Part shown: positions 1 through 8,891 of the stretch, piece by piece
How the letters are laid out: each line of letters begins with the position of its first letter
Position numbering within the stretch: position 1 is the first letter of the stretch
Assembly (NCBI RefSeq): GCF_018304945.1
Contig: NZ_JAGQEE010000001.1
Span: forward strand, 1,612,001-1,676,000
DNA: 64,000 bases
Source of the DNA: Collimonas humicola
Lineage (GTDB): Bacteria; Pseudomonadota; Gammaproteobacteria; Burkholderiales; Burkholderiaceae_D
Direction of reading: 5' to 3'
Made by a program: the position numbers and the translations under genes
The notes under the pieces: generated by a model
Seen by the model: only the letters and a program-made list of their open reading frames with translations
Told to the model about the DNA's origin: nothing
Database searches by the model: none

Positions 1-133
1 CGTAACTGGCGAGATATTCAACCAGGTAAGCCATCACCGGCTTGCCCAGGATCGGTATCATCGGCTTGGGCAGATCGTAGGTCAGCGGACGAACGCGCGT
101 CCCTTTGCCTGCAGCTAGAATCATTGCTTTCAT
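1..133 (-). CDS. Sugar-phosphate nucleotidyltransferase, N-terminal part (cut by window edge)
   Basis: Only the first 44 codons are inside the window. The protein starts MKAMILAAGKGTRVRP and continues PLTYDLPKPMIPILGKP, which is the nucleotide-binding signature (GxGTRxRP, then PKPM) of glucose-1-phosphate thymidylyl/uridylyl and mannose-1-phosphate guanylyltransferases. Such enzymes make the activated sugar donors for polysaccharide assembly in the cytoplasm, which fits its place as last visible gene of the eps operon. The ATG at 133 has GAGG about 6 bases upstream. Which sugar nucleotide it makes cannot be told from this fragment. Confidence 0.85.
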   Translation of the reverse strand, partial: MKAMILAAGKGTRVRPLTYDLPKPMIPILGKPVMAYLVEYLASY

Positions 134-195
134 TTTTCACCTCGCATAAGTTTGAACAAGATCGGGTCGGACAGCCGCCTCAACGGGCAACGTCT

Positions 196-942
196 TCAGG
201 TTTTCCGGCTATGGCTGTCGTGCTTGCGGCACAGCAGCAGGAATTTCAGGATGTCGACGGTATAGCGGCGCAACAGGCGGCGCGGCTCAAGACATAGGCG
301 ATACAGCCATTCGAGCCGCATCCTTTGCACCAGCTGCGGCGCGCGCGGTTTATAACCGCCCCAGAAATCGAACAGGGCGCCGACGCCGATGACGACTTTC
401 GCATCCAGCGCCTGGCGGTTAGCGAGTATCCATTCTTCCTGCAGCGGATTGCCTAGCGCCACCAGCACGATGTCGGCCTGCGCCCGGTTGATCTCCCCGA
501 CCAGGCCGGCGCGCCGCTGCTGCAACTCGGCATAGCCGTCGCAACTGCCGACCACGGTTTGTTTCAGCTTCCCCCGCACATGCTCCACCGCCTTGGGCAG
601 GATCTCCGGCTTTCCTCCCACCATGAATACGCGCTTGGCGCCGTCCGCTCCAGACAGCAGCTGGGGTATGAAATCGGTGCCGTTCAGGTTTTCCTTGAAG
701 GCGTCGCGGCGGAACAGGAACGCGGCGATATCCATGCCGACGCCGTCGTTGACTATCGTCACGGAATTGCTTTTCATCTTCTCCAGCAGATGGTTGCAGC
801 GGACGATAAAATTCGTGTTGGCGAAAAACAGCGTTATCTTCTTGTTGAGCCACATCGCGTACAGCAGATACCTGGTCAGCGCGGAGGAAGTCGTCGCCAC
901 TATCGGAAAGCCTGCAATCGGAATTGTCTTCTTTGTGCTCAT
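196..942 (-). CDS. WecG/TagA/CpsF family glycosyltransferase
   Basis: A 248-residue cytoplasmic or membrane-associated glycosyltransferase of the WecG/TagA/CpsF family (GT26), which transfers a sugar such as N-acetylmannosamine or its acid to a lipid-linked acceptor. Family marks are visible: VNDGVGMD at 64-71, LNGTDF at 86-91, the VGGKPE turn at 108-113 and a GNPLQEEWI motif further on. Length is typical. The ATG is preceded by a strong AGGAGAG box 7 bases upstream. It lies between the flippase gene and the nucleotidyltransferase, so it probably adds a sugar to the repeat unit. Donor and acceptor cannot be read from sequence. Confidence 0.88.
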   Translation of the reverse strand: MSTKKTIPIAGFPIVATTSSALTRYLLYAMWLNKKITLFFANTNFIVRCNHLLEKMKSNSVTIVNDGVGMDIAAFLFRRDAFKENLNGTDFIPQLLSGADGAKRVFMVGGKPEILPKAVEHVRGKLKQTVVGSCDGYAELQQRRAGLVGEINRAQADIVLVALGNPLQEEWILANRQALDAKVVIGVGALFDFWGGYKPRAPQLVQRMRLEWLYRLCLEPRRLLRRYTVDILKFLLLCRKHDSHSRKT

Positions 943-1006
943 GAAAAATCTCTCCTAAACCGCGTCGCTGAGGACGCGCAAATGCCCATGGCTACGCCTT
1001 GGCCGC

Positions 1007-2476
1007 TTATCGCATGCGGCCAAGGCGCATGGCGGAAAGCAGCAAGCCGTGCCAGGAAGCGTTAACCGTTCTGATCTGCCAGCCGGTGACGGCCACCATG
1101 AACGGGTACAAAAAACAGGCAATAAGAACACCGCCCGCAACTAGAATCACGTTGCCAAGACCTGGCGGAATCAGCGACAAGTAAAGCAGCAGCCCTAAAA
1201 CCAGAATGATGCTGCCCACCAGCGGCGGCGCCAGCGCGTACCACATCGCCCGCGCGTTCAGGCCGAGCGCGCGGTTCAGCAGGATCTGGGATACGGGAAA
1301 AACCAGCAGGTAGGCGCAGCAGAACGACAAGCTCATGCCGAACAGGCCGAAGCGATAGAAACTCACAGCCAAGATGGTCGCCAGCGTCAGTTGCGCGATG
1401 CCGAGCAGTACCGGAACACGGTTTCTCCCCAAGGAGAAAAACAGGTAATCGTTCAGATGGACGATGGACGACAGCAGGTACAGCAAGGCGAGTACGCCGA
1501 CTATCGGCGCCGCCGGCAGCCATTGGTCGCCGAATACGGCTGCCACCAGCGGTTCTGCCAGCACAGCCTGGAAGCACAGCAAGGGAGCCACGCAAAACAG
1601 CGTGATACCGACAATCTTCAGATAGCCGCGGCTGAGCGCTGACAAGTCGGCGCCCGCATCGGAAAATACCGGCAAGGCGACTTTCTGCATGGAGCTGGCG
1701 ATCACCATGTAAACCGACGAGGTCACGCGCTTTGCCAGGTTGTACAAGCCAGTGGCGTAAGGTCCCAGGAAAATGCTCACCAGCAGCGAATCGCCATTGG
1801 TGTTGGCAAAGCTCAAGACGCCGGTCAAGCCGACCTGGCGGATGTCGTTCCAATACTTGCTGTTCAACGCGCGGTCGAACACGATGCGCGGCAGCCAGCG
1901 GCTTTGCAGCGCAATCAGCGCCAGCGCCAGGCCGGATCCAGTCACCTGCTGCACCACCAGCGACATCGCGCCCCAGCCGCTGGCGGCAAGCGCAATGCCG
2001 GCTACGCCGCCGGTCAATACCGAACCGATCGAGCGTATCGCCAGCTGGCGGAACATCATGTTGCGCACCAGCCTGGCTTCGTAGGCGCGCATCAGGCCAA
2101 AAAACAACACCGAAAGACTCATGCCCTGCAATACCGGCTTCAGTTCCGGCGCCCGGTACATGGAGGAAACCACGCCCGCGGAAAAAAACATCAAGACGGT
2201 CAGCAGCAAGGCCGCCGCCGCGCAACAGGTAAACACCCAGGAATAAAGCCTGTCGTCCGGGGTCCCGCCGCGTATCACCGGCATGGCAATCGCATCGAAC
2301 ACCACCAGCCGGGTAAACAGGATGAACAGATGTGCGACCGTCAACAGGCCGAACGCATCCGGGGCCAGAAAGCGCGCCAGCACCGCAAAGATCACGAAGG
2401 AAATGATCTGCTGTGCGAGATTGTCCACGATCGACCATATCGATCCGGACGCTAAGCCACTGGTCTTCTGATTCAT
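1007..2476 (-). CDS. Polysaccharide flippase, MOP/Wzx-like
   Basis: A membrane protein of about 489 residues that should flip undecaprenyl-linked repeat units to the periplasmic face. It begins MNQKTSGLASGSIWSIVDN, then shows the alternating hydrophobic segments of the polysaccharide-biosynthesis MOP family over the whole length, about 12-14 helices. An upstream ATG at 2500 would add 8 residues, but the ATG at 2476 has GGGAG 5 bases before it and is preferred. Neighbours are glycosyltransferases and a Wzy-like polymerase, so a Wzx/Wzy-type assembly route is likely. Substrate unknown. Confidence 0.87.
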   Translation of the reverse strand: MNQKTSGLASGSIWSIVDNLAQQIISFVIFAVLARFLAPDAFGLLTVAHLFILFTRLVVFDAIAMPVIRGGTPDDRLYSWVFTCCAAAALLLTVLMFFSAGVVSSMYRAPELKPVLQGMSLSVLFFGLMRAYEARLVRNMMFRQLAIRSIGSVLTGGVAGIALAASGWGAMSLVVQQVTGSGLALALIALQSRWLPRIVFDRALNSKYWNDIRQVGLTGVLSFANTNGDSLLVSIFLGPYATGLYNLAKRVTSSVYMVIASSMQKVALPVFSDAGADLSALSRGYLKIVGITLFCVAPLLCFQAVLAEPLVAAVFGDQWLPAAPIVGVLALLYLLSSIVHLNDYLFFSLGRNRVPVLLGIAQLTLATILAVSFYRFGLFGMSLSFCCAYLLVFPVSQILLNRALGLNARAMWYALAPPLVGSIILVLGLLLYLSLIPPGLGNVILVAGGVLIACFLYPFMVAVTGWQIRTVNASWHGLLLSAMRLGRMR

Positions 2477-2544
2477 AACGCTCCCATTCCAGATAAGCAT
2501 CGCTGCCGGCGCCGGCTATCGCGGCGCGGGCAAGCACTTGGTTG

Positions 2545-3381
2545 CTACGCGCGCCAGCCGCGCATGCGCGCCAGCACGCTCAGGTACTTGAACCGGGCCT
2601 TGAGAAAATTACCGCTCGCCAGCGCCACCATGACACCGCAGCAAGTCCTGATGCAGGTCACCGGGAAATACCAGAACGGATAGTGGTTGATGCGCATCAC
2701 ACGCCCTATTCCAGCCTCATATTTTTGCTGCCGGTTGCAGGCGCCGGCATCGAAATGGCTGGTCTTTACCGGATGATGCAAAGTCATGTCGGCCATGAAT
2801 TTGAGCTTGAACCCATGGTGCAGGCTGCGCAGAAGATAGTCGGTGCCCTCCGCCGCACCCCAGGCCGTACCCGCGCCGACACCCAGCGTCTGGTCGAACG
2901 GCCCGATCGCATCGACCACGCGCCGGCGCAGGAAAATGCTGAATTCAATCGCGCCGCGCCATACGTTATAGCGGTCCAGCAACACGCTGCTTGCCAGCCA
3001 GCGGCCCTCGGTATTGCCGTCGCCATCGGTGAAACGGCCGGTAATCCCATCCAGTTCCGGATGGCCGTTCAATACGGTTGCGACCTTTTGCAGCAAGCCC
3101 GGCGGGTACCAGCAATCGTCGTCGGGGAAGGCGATCACGTCTCCATCCACCAGGTCCAGGCCGAGATTGCGTGCGCGCGATACGCCGCGCGCCGGCGCGC
3201 GCACATGGCGCAGCGAGAACTTCTGGCGATAGCGCTGCAGCAGCGCCGCCAGCCTGTCGTCACTGTTCTGGTCGACCACGATCAATTCAAAGTTGCGGTA
3301 GTCTTGCGCGTCCAGCGATTCCAAAAACCGCACAAGTTCGTCAAACCGTCCTACCGTAGCTAACACCAGCGAAAATTTCAT
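2545..3381 (-). CDS. Glycosyltransferase family 2
   Basis: A GT-A fold glycosyltransferase of 278 residues. The N-terminus MKFSLVLATVGR followed by VVDQNSDD near 36-42 is the nucleotide-sugar binding start of family 2. FPDDDCW at 85-91 contains the metal-binding DxD-type acidic cluster. A longer frame opens at 3417, but the ATG at 3381 has AAAGGA 7 bases upstream and begins exactly at the family's conserved beta strand. It sits between the GH5 gene and the flippase gene in the eps operon and probably extends the repeat unit on the cytoplasmic side of the inner membrane. Donor sugar not determined. Confidence 0.9.
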   Translation of the reverse strand: MKFSLVLATVGRFDELVRFLESLDAQDYRNFELIVVDQNSDDRLAALLQRYRQKFSLRHVRAPARGVSRARNLGLDLVDGDVIAFPDDDCWYPPGLLQKVATVLNGHPELDGITGRFTDGDGNTEGRWLASSVLLDRYNVWRGAIEFSIFLRRRVVDAIGPFDQTLGVGAGTAWGAAEGTDYLLRSLHHGFKLKFMADMTLHHPVKTSHFDAGACNRQQKYEAGIGRVMRINHYPFWYFPVTCIRTCCGVMVALASGNFLKARFKYLSVLARMRGWRA

Positions 3382-3430
3382 TTGCGTTCCTTTCAGTCTT
3401 GCGTTCTGGCTGGGCATGCTCTGCCGGGCG

Positions 3431-4456
3431 CTATTGCGTGTCCTTGGATGGCATGGCCTTTTTCAAGATCGACATTTGCGGCCGCTCGCCGCCGCTGTCC
3501 GGCTGCAGGCTGAACGGATAAGTCCCCAGCCATTGCCCCGCGGCCCAATAGGTCCAGCCGCCCCAGGCCGGATTGCCTTTCATTGCATCGGCCATTGCCG
3601 ACAAGGCTGCCAGGCACGGCTGATTTGCCGGCACGCCGAATTCACCCAGAAACAGGCGGCGCCTGGTCGAAGTGGCCCATAGGGCGACGTTGGCCATGAT
3701 CGCGCTCAAGCGGGCGGGCTCCACGCAGTCGTTGCCGGTGCCGGAAAAATTCGCGTCCGCGTACTGATGGACTTCGATCATGTAGTTATCGGCCGGATCG
3801 TGAAAGAAGCGGAAGGCGTCGGCATTGGAAACCGCGCCGTCCTTGGCATACCAGGAGTGGGCTCCGCTCCAGCCGCCGCCGGGAACCATGATCAGATGCC
3901 GCGAACCTTTCCTGCGCAAGGCGCTCAGCGTCTCTTGCGCAGTCGCCGCCCATTCCGCGGTCGGCAGCTTGGCCGGTTCGTTCATCAGGTCGAAGGCGAC
4001 GTTGGCCGGATCCTTGAAATTGGCCAGCAGGCGCTGCCAAAGATCGACCAGAGCCGCGCGCGGCACTTCCGGCGAGCCGATAGGCTTGCCGCGGTACTGG
4101 CCGTAGTTGTGCACGTCGAGGATCAGGCAGACGCCGATCGAGCTGGCGGCCGCAACGCTATCCTTGATGCGCTGCAGTTCGGCCTGGTCCAGTGCGCCGA
4201 ACAGCTGCGGCTGCACCCTCTCCCACAGGAACGGCAGGCGGAAGGCGTTCATGCCCATGGCCTGGAACAGGCGCATTTCATCCAGGTCTGGATACATGTA
4301 GTCGGTAAATACCTTGCCGGGCAACTTCTCGGCGGCGAACTCGGCCCCGCTCAGGTTGACGCCGGCTAGGGGCTTGCCGTCCAGGCAGGCCGCCAGCGCC
4401 GGCTGGCACAGCAAGGCTAAAACCAAGGCTGCAGCGGAAAACAGGGATTTGATCAT
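3431..4456 (-). CDS. Secreted glycoside hydrolase family 5 (cellulase-like)
   Basis: A 341-residue exported beta-glycosidase. Residues 1-23 form a signal peptide ending ALA-AC. The GH5 clan-A marks are present: DVHNYG around 115-120, FDLMNEP with the acid/base Glu160, and LFLGEFG with the nucleophile Glu272. No carbohydrate-binding module is seen. Its start overlaps the acyltransferase stop by 4 bases, so the two are translationally coupled inside the eps operon. Established knowledge: several polysaccharide operons carry a periplasmic or secreted glycosidase that trims or recycles the polymer; that role here is inference, and plant or fungal glucan degradation is the alternative. Confidence 0.9.
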   Translation of the reverse strand: MIKSLFSAAALVLALLCQPALAACLDGKPLAGVNLSGAEFAAEKLPGKVFTDYMYPDLDEMRLFQAMGMNAFRLPFLWERVQPQLFGALDQAELQRIKDSVAAASSIGVCLILDVHNYGQYRGKPIGSPEVPRAALVDLWQRLLANFKDPANVAFDLMNEPAKLPTAEWAATAQETLSALRRKGSRHLIMVPGGGWSGAHSWYAKDGAVSNADAFRFFHDPADNYMIEVHQYADANFSGTGNDCVEPARLSAIMANVALWATSTRRRLFLGEFGVPANQPCLAALSAMADAMKGNPAWGGWTYWAAGQWLGTYPFSLQPDSGGERPQMSILKKAMPSKDTQ

Positions 4457-5535
4457 CTGGTGTCGCCTCCTAAAGGCAAGGTCCGAGGCATCGGAAACAG
4501 GGCAAGGAATTTCCGCTTGAATACGGCGCCCGCCGATTTGATCAAACGCGCTCCGGGCTTTTCAAGCAGTCGATAGTTGAGCCATGAAAGCAAGAGCACC
4601 AGAATTGGCAAGGGAAGCAGGATGGCGAGCGGCATCGGTTCCGGATGGATTTTGCGGAGCAGGTAAATAAGCGGCATATGCAGCAGATAGATGGAAAAGC
4701 TGCATTCGCCGCATAGCAGCATGAGCCGGTTTGCAAAAAAGCCATTGCCGACGGCAGAGGGAAAAGACAGGCCGAATACCAGCAAGGCGCCGAATACGGC
4801 GGTGAGGATGCTGTTGTAGAACGCCTGGTTGCCGGAGAACGGAAGAAGCAGCCATCCCGCCGCAATCGATATCAGCACGGCTATCGATAGCGCATGCAGG
4901 ACGGCGAACAGCTTGCGGCTCTGGTCCGCGCTCCGGATGCGGGATCGCATCAAGCCGGCAACCATGCCGAACAGGAAATAATGCAGTTTCGAGCCGACGA
5001 AGGTGCCCGGAAACATATCCCGGTACGACAACAGGATTACGCTGGCCAGGACCAGGAACAACAGTCCGGCGATGTCGGCGCGGATCAGGTAGCGGCTGCT
5101 CGCGGCCCATGCCAGCACGAACAGGAAGTAGAACTCCACCTCCGGCGTGATGCTCCAGAATACCGATACATTGCCCGAGAAGAAAATATGGCGCAGGATA
5201 TTCTTGCCCGATATCCCGTAGACGAAATTCGGATCGACGTAGACGCAGATGAAGAGAGAAATCAGGAGGATGGCAAGGTAGGCCGGCGCGATGCGGGAAA
5301 ATCGGGCAACCGCGTAGTCGGCCACGTTGATCGCCGAAAATCCCTTGCCGAGGTAGAGATAGGCCATCAGGAAGCCGCTCAAGGAAAAGAAGATCGTCAC
5401 GCCGATTTCCCCGGAAAGATGATTTTTCCAGGGCAGCGCGAACCAATCCAGCGCGTGGCCGTACACCACCAGCAGCGCCGCCAGTCCGCGCAATCCCGTG
5501 ATTGCATCGATTTTTTCTCTATCCATGGCTTGCAC
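4453..5535 (-). CDS. Acyltransferase 3 family membrane protein (OafA/ExoZ type)
   Basis: A 360-residue integral membrane acyltransferase, expected to O-acetylate or otherwise acylate the polysaccharide. The family signature ITGLRGLAALLVVYGH is near the N-terminus with the conserved His27, followed by about ten hydrophobic segments. The frame opens with GTG at 5535; an in-frame ATG three codons later (5526) is equally possible and neither has a strong Shine-Dalgarno. It overlaps the GH5 start by 4 bases. Neighbouring glycosyltransferases support a role in decorating the exopolysaccharide; the acyl group and site are unknown. Confidence 0.9.
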   Translation of the reverse strand: MQAMDREKIDAITGLRGLAALLVVYGHALDWFALPWKNHLSGEIGVTIFFSLSGFLMAYLYLGKGFSAINVADYAVARFSRIAPAYLAILLISLFICVYVDPNFVYGISGKNILRHIFFSGNVSVFWSITPEVEFYFLFVLAWAASSRYLIRADIAGLLFLVLASVILLSYRDMFPGTFVGSKLHYFLFGMVAGLMRSRIRSADQSRKLFAVLHALSIAVLISIAAGWLLLPFSGNQAFYNSILTAVFGALLVFGLSFPSAVGNGFFANRLMLLCGECSFSIYLLHMPLIYLLRKIHPEPMPLAILLPLPILVLLLSWLNYRLLEKPGARLIKSAGAVFKRKFLALFPMPRTLPLGGDTR

Positions 5536-5556
5536 CGGATGCCGTCAGCTGTCGTC

Positions 5557-6678
5557 TCAAGGCACCAGCTCCTTGTATACATCGATATATTTTTCGGCGA
5601 TGCTGCGCCAGTCGTAACGTTCCACGAATTGCTGCATCTGGGTCCGCCGCTGCGCGTAATTCATCTGCACCTCTTGGTGCAGGGCCAGCAGGCGGCTTAT
5701 GTTTTGCCCTGGGTCTTGCGCCGACAGCAGCAAGCCCGCTCCGGATTGTTCCAGCAGGTTGCGAAATGGCGGGATATCGCTCAAGACCGGCGTCAGGCCG
5801 GCGCTCATCGCCTCTATCGGCGCGATGCCGAAGCCCTCATGCCTGGACAGGCAGATGAAATAGCTGGACTGCGCCATGAGCGCCGCCAGTTCATGGTCGG
5901 AAGGATTCGCGACGATCCGCACCGCGTCCGCCAGCCGCTCCCGGTTGGCCCATGCCTGCAATTCTTCCGCGCTGTGGTCGTATTCGCGGCCAGCGATAAT
6001 CAGTTTCCAGCCGGACTGGCGCTGCGCAAGCTGCTGGAACAAGGCCAGTGTTTCGAGCAGGCCCTTGTTGATGGACCAGCGGCCGAAATAGATCAACGTC
6101 CGCGTAGGCTCAAGCGCCGACCGGCCGCTGTATTTTTCCACGTTGACGCCGTTTTCAATCACGGCCAGCTTGGGCGGCCTGACGATTCCGGAGAACATGT
6201 CGCCGTCGTTGCCGCTGGTGGCGATGATCTTGTCGTAGGCCATGCATGAAGCGCGCGTGACCGTGTTGAAATAGATTTTCTTGAGCCTGGAGGCGAACCT
6301 GGTGTGGAAGAATCCGCCATGGGTCGACGCCACCAGCGGCCGCCTGTGCAGGGGCCGGGTCAGCGCCAGGTAATCGAAAAAGAAATCGATGCCATGTACG
6401 TGGATCACGTCGGCGTCGGCGACATGCTCCAGCACGCTCGGGCACACCGGATATCTGCTGCTGCCGCGGAACGGCAGGCGCACCACCGCGACACCGTTGA
6501 CCATGGCTTCGGAACTGAGGAATTCGGCTGAATTCCTGAACAAACGGTTGAGCGTGACCACTTTCGGCAGCTGGCCATGGTGATCGCGCTGCTGCCTGGC
6601 GATATTCTGCACCACGTCTTCCATGCCGCCGATGGAGGGAGAATACTGGCGCACGATGTGCGTGACTTTAATAGGCAT
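5557..6678 (-). CDS. Glycosyltransferase family 4 (GT-B fold)
   Basis: A 373-residue retaining glycosyltransferase. The N-terminal domain begins IKVTHIVRQYSPSIGGMEDVV, the usual glycine-rich start of family 4, and the C-terminal domain carries SRHEGFGIAPIEAMSAG, the EX7E nucleotide-sugar binding motif. AGGAG lies 7 bases before the ATG. Its first codons overlap the end of the polymerase gene by 11 bases, so it is cotranscribed. It should add one sugar to the lipid-linked repeat unit in the cytoplasm. Confidence 0.92.
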   Translation of the reverse strand: MPIKVTHIVRQYSPSIGGMEDVVQNIARQQRDHHGQLPKVVTLNRLFRNSAEFLSSEAMVNGVAVVRLPFRGSSRYPVCPSVLEHVADADVIHVHGIDFFFDYLALTRPLHRRPLVASTHGGFFHTRFASRLKKIYFNTVTRASCMAYDKIIATSGNDGDMFSGIVRPPKLAVIENGVNVEKYSGRSALEPTRTLIYFGRWSINKGLLETLALFQQLAQRQSGWKLIIAGREYDHSAEELQAWANRERLADAVRIVANPSDHELAALMAQSSYFICLSRHEGFGIAPIEAMSAGLTPVLSDIPPFRNLLEQSGAGLLLSAQDPGQNISRLLALHQEVQMNYAQRRTQMQQFVERYDWRSIAEKYIDVYKELVP

Positions 6679-7972
6679 TTTTTTGCTCCTTGGTATTACC
6701 CGTCGGCCGTACTGCCGGGCCGGCCGGGGATGAGGAAGAAGAGGCGGTCGCCTCGGCCGCGGCGCAGCCGACCAGGAACCAGAGGATGCCGGCGGTCTTC
6801 AAGGCAAACAGCGAAGTGCCGCTGACACAGAGGATCAGGGAGATGTACAGCGTGATATAGCTGCGGAAGCGGTCGCCCCGCCGGTCCGCCATCTTGAGCA
6901 TCCAGAAAGGGCACCACAACAGGAAACACAGCGGCAGCCCCAGCCGCGTCAGCAAAGAGGGATAGCCCATGTCGCCGAAACTGGTGTTGTAGCCGTCCAG
7001 GCCCAGCAGCATGCCGGCATTGAGGTTGAGCAGCGTGCGGCCGCTCACATACAGCCTGCCCAGGAAACTGTCGCTGTAACCGCCGTCAAACAGCGCGCCT
7101 ATCAGCAGCAGCATCAGCGCGCTCAGCAAGGGCAGCACGATCAGCCAGGAATTGCGGCTCCCGGCCAGGGGCGAGCAGCGCAGCACGATCAGCGCCGCAA
7201 CTGTGATCATGCCGTAACGCGAGTCGCTCATGACAATCATGACGGCGGCGGCCAGCAGGAAAAAAATCGTATCCTTGATTTCTTCGCGCCGTTTCGCCAA
7301 GCCCCAGGCCGCAATGATCACGGCGAAATTCCCTAGCGACACCGGCTCCAGGAAAATCGAGGATATGCGGTGGCTGCCGAGCAGCGCCGGCAGTATGGTG
7401 CGGCCGATTCCCTCCGGCCGTATCCCGTTCAGTCCCAGCACGCTGTCTTTTGCCCAGTTGGAGCCGGCAGCCAGGCCGCCCTGGTTGACGTAATAGGAAA
7501 AAATATTGAAGATGCGCGAATAAAAATCCAGGAAAAACCACTCAAGGAAGCCGAAAGCCAGCACCAGCAGCACCGCCAGCTTGAGGATGCGGTCGGCATA
7601 TCGGATATCGCCGATCTGCCGGCCGAGGCCGTAGAACAGGATGGGAATCATCGCATCCCGGAATCCCTTCGGATCGAGCTGGTTGCGCATGATCGCCAGC
7701 AGGAACAGGTAGGCCGCCGTCAAGGCGGCGATGGCGACCAGTTCCAGCCTGATGTTCTTGCTCAGCACTGCCATGCATAGCAGGTAAATGACAAATTCCG
7801 AAACCACCACGCCGGCGGTGGAAATGGCATGGAGATTGGTATGGATGGCGCACAGGACCGCCTGGTACAGCAGGGCTGCCATCAGTATCCACCAGGTCAG
7901 CCGTTCGGCCGGCAGCGACAAGCCGGCCGAACGCGGAAAAAAGAAATCCCTGATGTTTGCGAAACCTTGCAT
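6668..7972 (-). CDS. Wzy-like polysaccharide polymerase / O-antigen ligase-type membrane protein
   Basis: A 434-residue polytopic membrane protein with about ten to twelve hydrophobic stretches and a larger soluble loop in the middle (around residues 150-215, with LEPVSLGNFAV at its end). This layout and its position directly after epsG fit the Wzy/O-antigen-ligase superfamily, which polymerises flipped repeat units at the periplasmic face. Sequence conservation in this family is poor, so the call rests on topology and context. AAGGA precedes the ATG by 9 bases. The last 50 residues are low-complexity and charged. Confidence 0.75.
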   Translation of the reverse strand: MQGFANIRDFFFPRSAGLSLPAERLTWWILMAALLYQAVLCAIHTNLHAISTAGVVVSEFVIYLLCMAVLSKNIRLELVAIAALTAAYLFLLAIMRNQLDPKGFRDAMIPILFYGLGRQIGDIRYADRILKLAVLLVLAFGFLEWFFLDFYSRIFNIFSYYVNQGGLAAGSNWAKDSVLGLNGIRPEGIGRTILPALLGSHRISSIFLEPVSLGNFAVIIAAWGLAKRREEIKDTIFFLLAAAVMIVMSDSRYGMITVAALIVLRCSPLAGSRNSWLIVLPLLSALMLLLIGALFDGGYSDSFLGRLYVSGRTLLNLNAGMLLGLDGYNTSFGDMGYPSLLTRLGLPLCFLLWCPFWMLKMADRRGDRFRSYITLYISLILCVSGTSLFALKTAGILWFLVGCAAAEATASSSSSPAGPAVRPTGNTKEQKNAY

Positions 7973-7989
7973 GGATGCGATTCCTTTTA

Positions 7990-8862
7990 TCAGAAGCTGA
8001 CCAGCACCGAACCGACGACTTCCGTGCCGCTGCGGCGCAGCTGGTCGCTGAAGGCGCCGAGGTCGGCCGTCCGGGTATGGTCTTTGCGCACCACCAGCAG
8101 CACGCCGCCGGCGCGGGCAGCGATCGTCAGGACGTCGGCTGCGCTGGAGCAGGCCGGCGTGTCATACAGGATGACGTCGAAACGGCTGCGCAAAGTCTGG
8201 TTCAAAGCGTTGAAGCTGGAGCGATTGATCAGTTCCTGGGGATTCGGCACCGATGCGCCGGCCGGCAGCAGCGACAGGTCGGCGAACGATTCGGCAACCG
8301 CGAGCGGCTCCAGGCCGGAGCGCCCGGCCAGCACGTCGGCCAAGCCATGGCCGGCGGCCAGGTTGAATATCCGGTGCTGGCGCGGCTTGCGCAAATTGGC
8401 GTCCACCAGCAAGGTCTGCAGGCCCAGCTGGGAAAACACGATAGCCAGGTTGGCCGTCAGCAGGCTGGTGCCGTCACCCGCATTGACGCTGGCGATGGCC
8501 AGCGTCTTGCGCGTCCCGGTAAACCAGCGCAGCATCAGCTGGCTGCGCACCGAACGCAGCATCTCGACTTCTGCGCTGAAAGGCTGATAGGCGGCTACCA
8601 GGGCCTCCGGATAGTTTCCTGCGCTGTCCTGATAGGGGTAGCCGAACTGGCGCGACAGCACTTGCTGGATATCCAGTTCGCTGACCAGGCCCAGCTGCAG
8701 CGCCGCTTCGCCGAAACGCAGCCCTTGTTCCTGTTGCAGACGCCTTACGCGTTCGGCCTGTTCCAGCGTGAGTTTCCCTTGTTCCACCAGCATGCGGCCC
8801 ATATTGCCGTCCTTGCGGGACCCCATTGCGCTGCCGAAGAGAGGACTGACCGGCTTATTCAT
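7990..8862 (-). CDS. epsG: EpsG-type chain-length-determinant tyrosine-kinase-like ATPase
   Basis: A 290-residue protein of the EpsG family, the cytoplasmic partner of the EpsF chain-length regulator. Residues about 20-78 look like a MshEN/type II secretion GspE N-terminal domain (GRMLVEQGKLT, then FGEAALQLGLV). The ATPase part has Walker A-prime LLVDANLR at 151-158 and Walker B ILYDTPAC at 231-238. The P-loop NAGDGTS at 127-133 lacks the lysine of a canonical GKS/T, and the C-terminal 57 residues contain no tyrosine, unlike classical BY-kinases such as Wzc. It may therefore act as a structural or weak-ATPase regulator. Spacing to epsF is 29 bases. Confidence 0.88.
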   Translation of the reverse strand: MNKPVSPLFGSAMGSRKDGNMGRMLVEQGKLTLEQAERVRRLQQEQGLRFGEAALQLGLVSELDIQQVLSRQFGYPYQDSAGNYPEALVAAYQPFSAEVEMLRSVRSQLMLRWFTGTRKTLAIASVNAGDGTSLLTANLAIVFSQLGLQTLLVDANLRKPRQHRIFNLAAGHGLADVLAGRSGLEPLAVAESFADLSLLPAGASVPNPQELINRSSFNALNQTLRSRFDVILYDTPACSSAADVLTIAARAGGVLLVVRKDHTRTADLGAFSDQLRRSGTEVVGSVLVSF

Positions 8863-8891
8863 ATTGCTTCACCTTTCCGGTTGGCGCGCGA

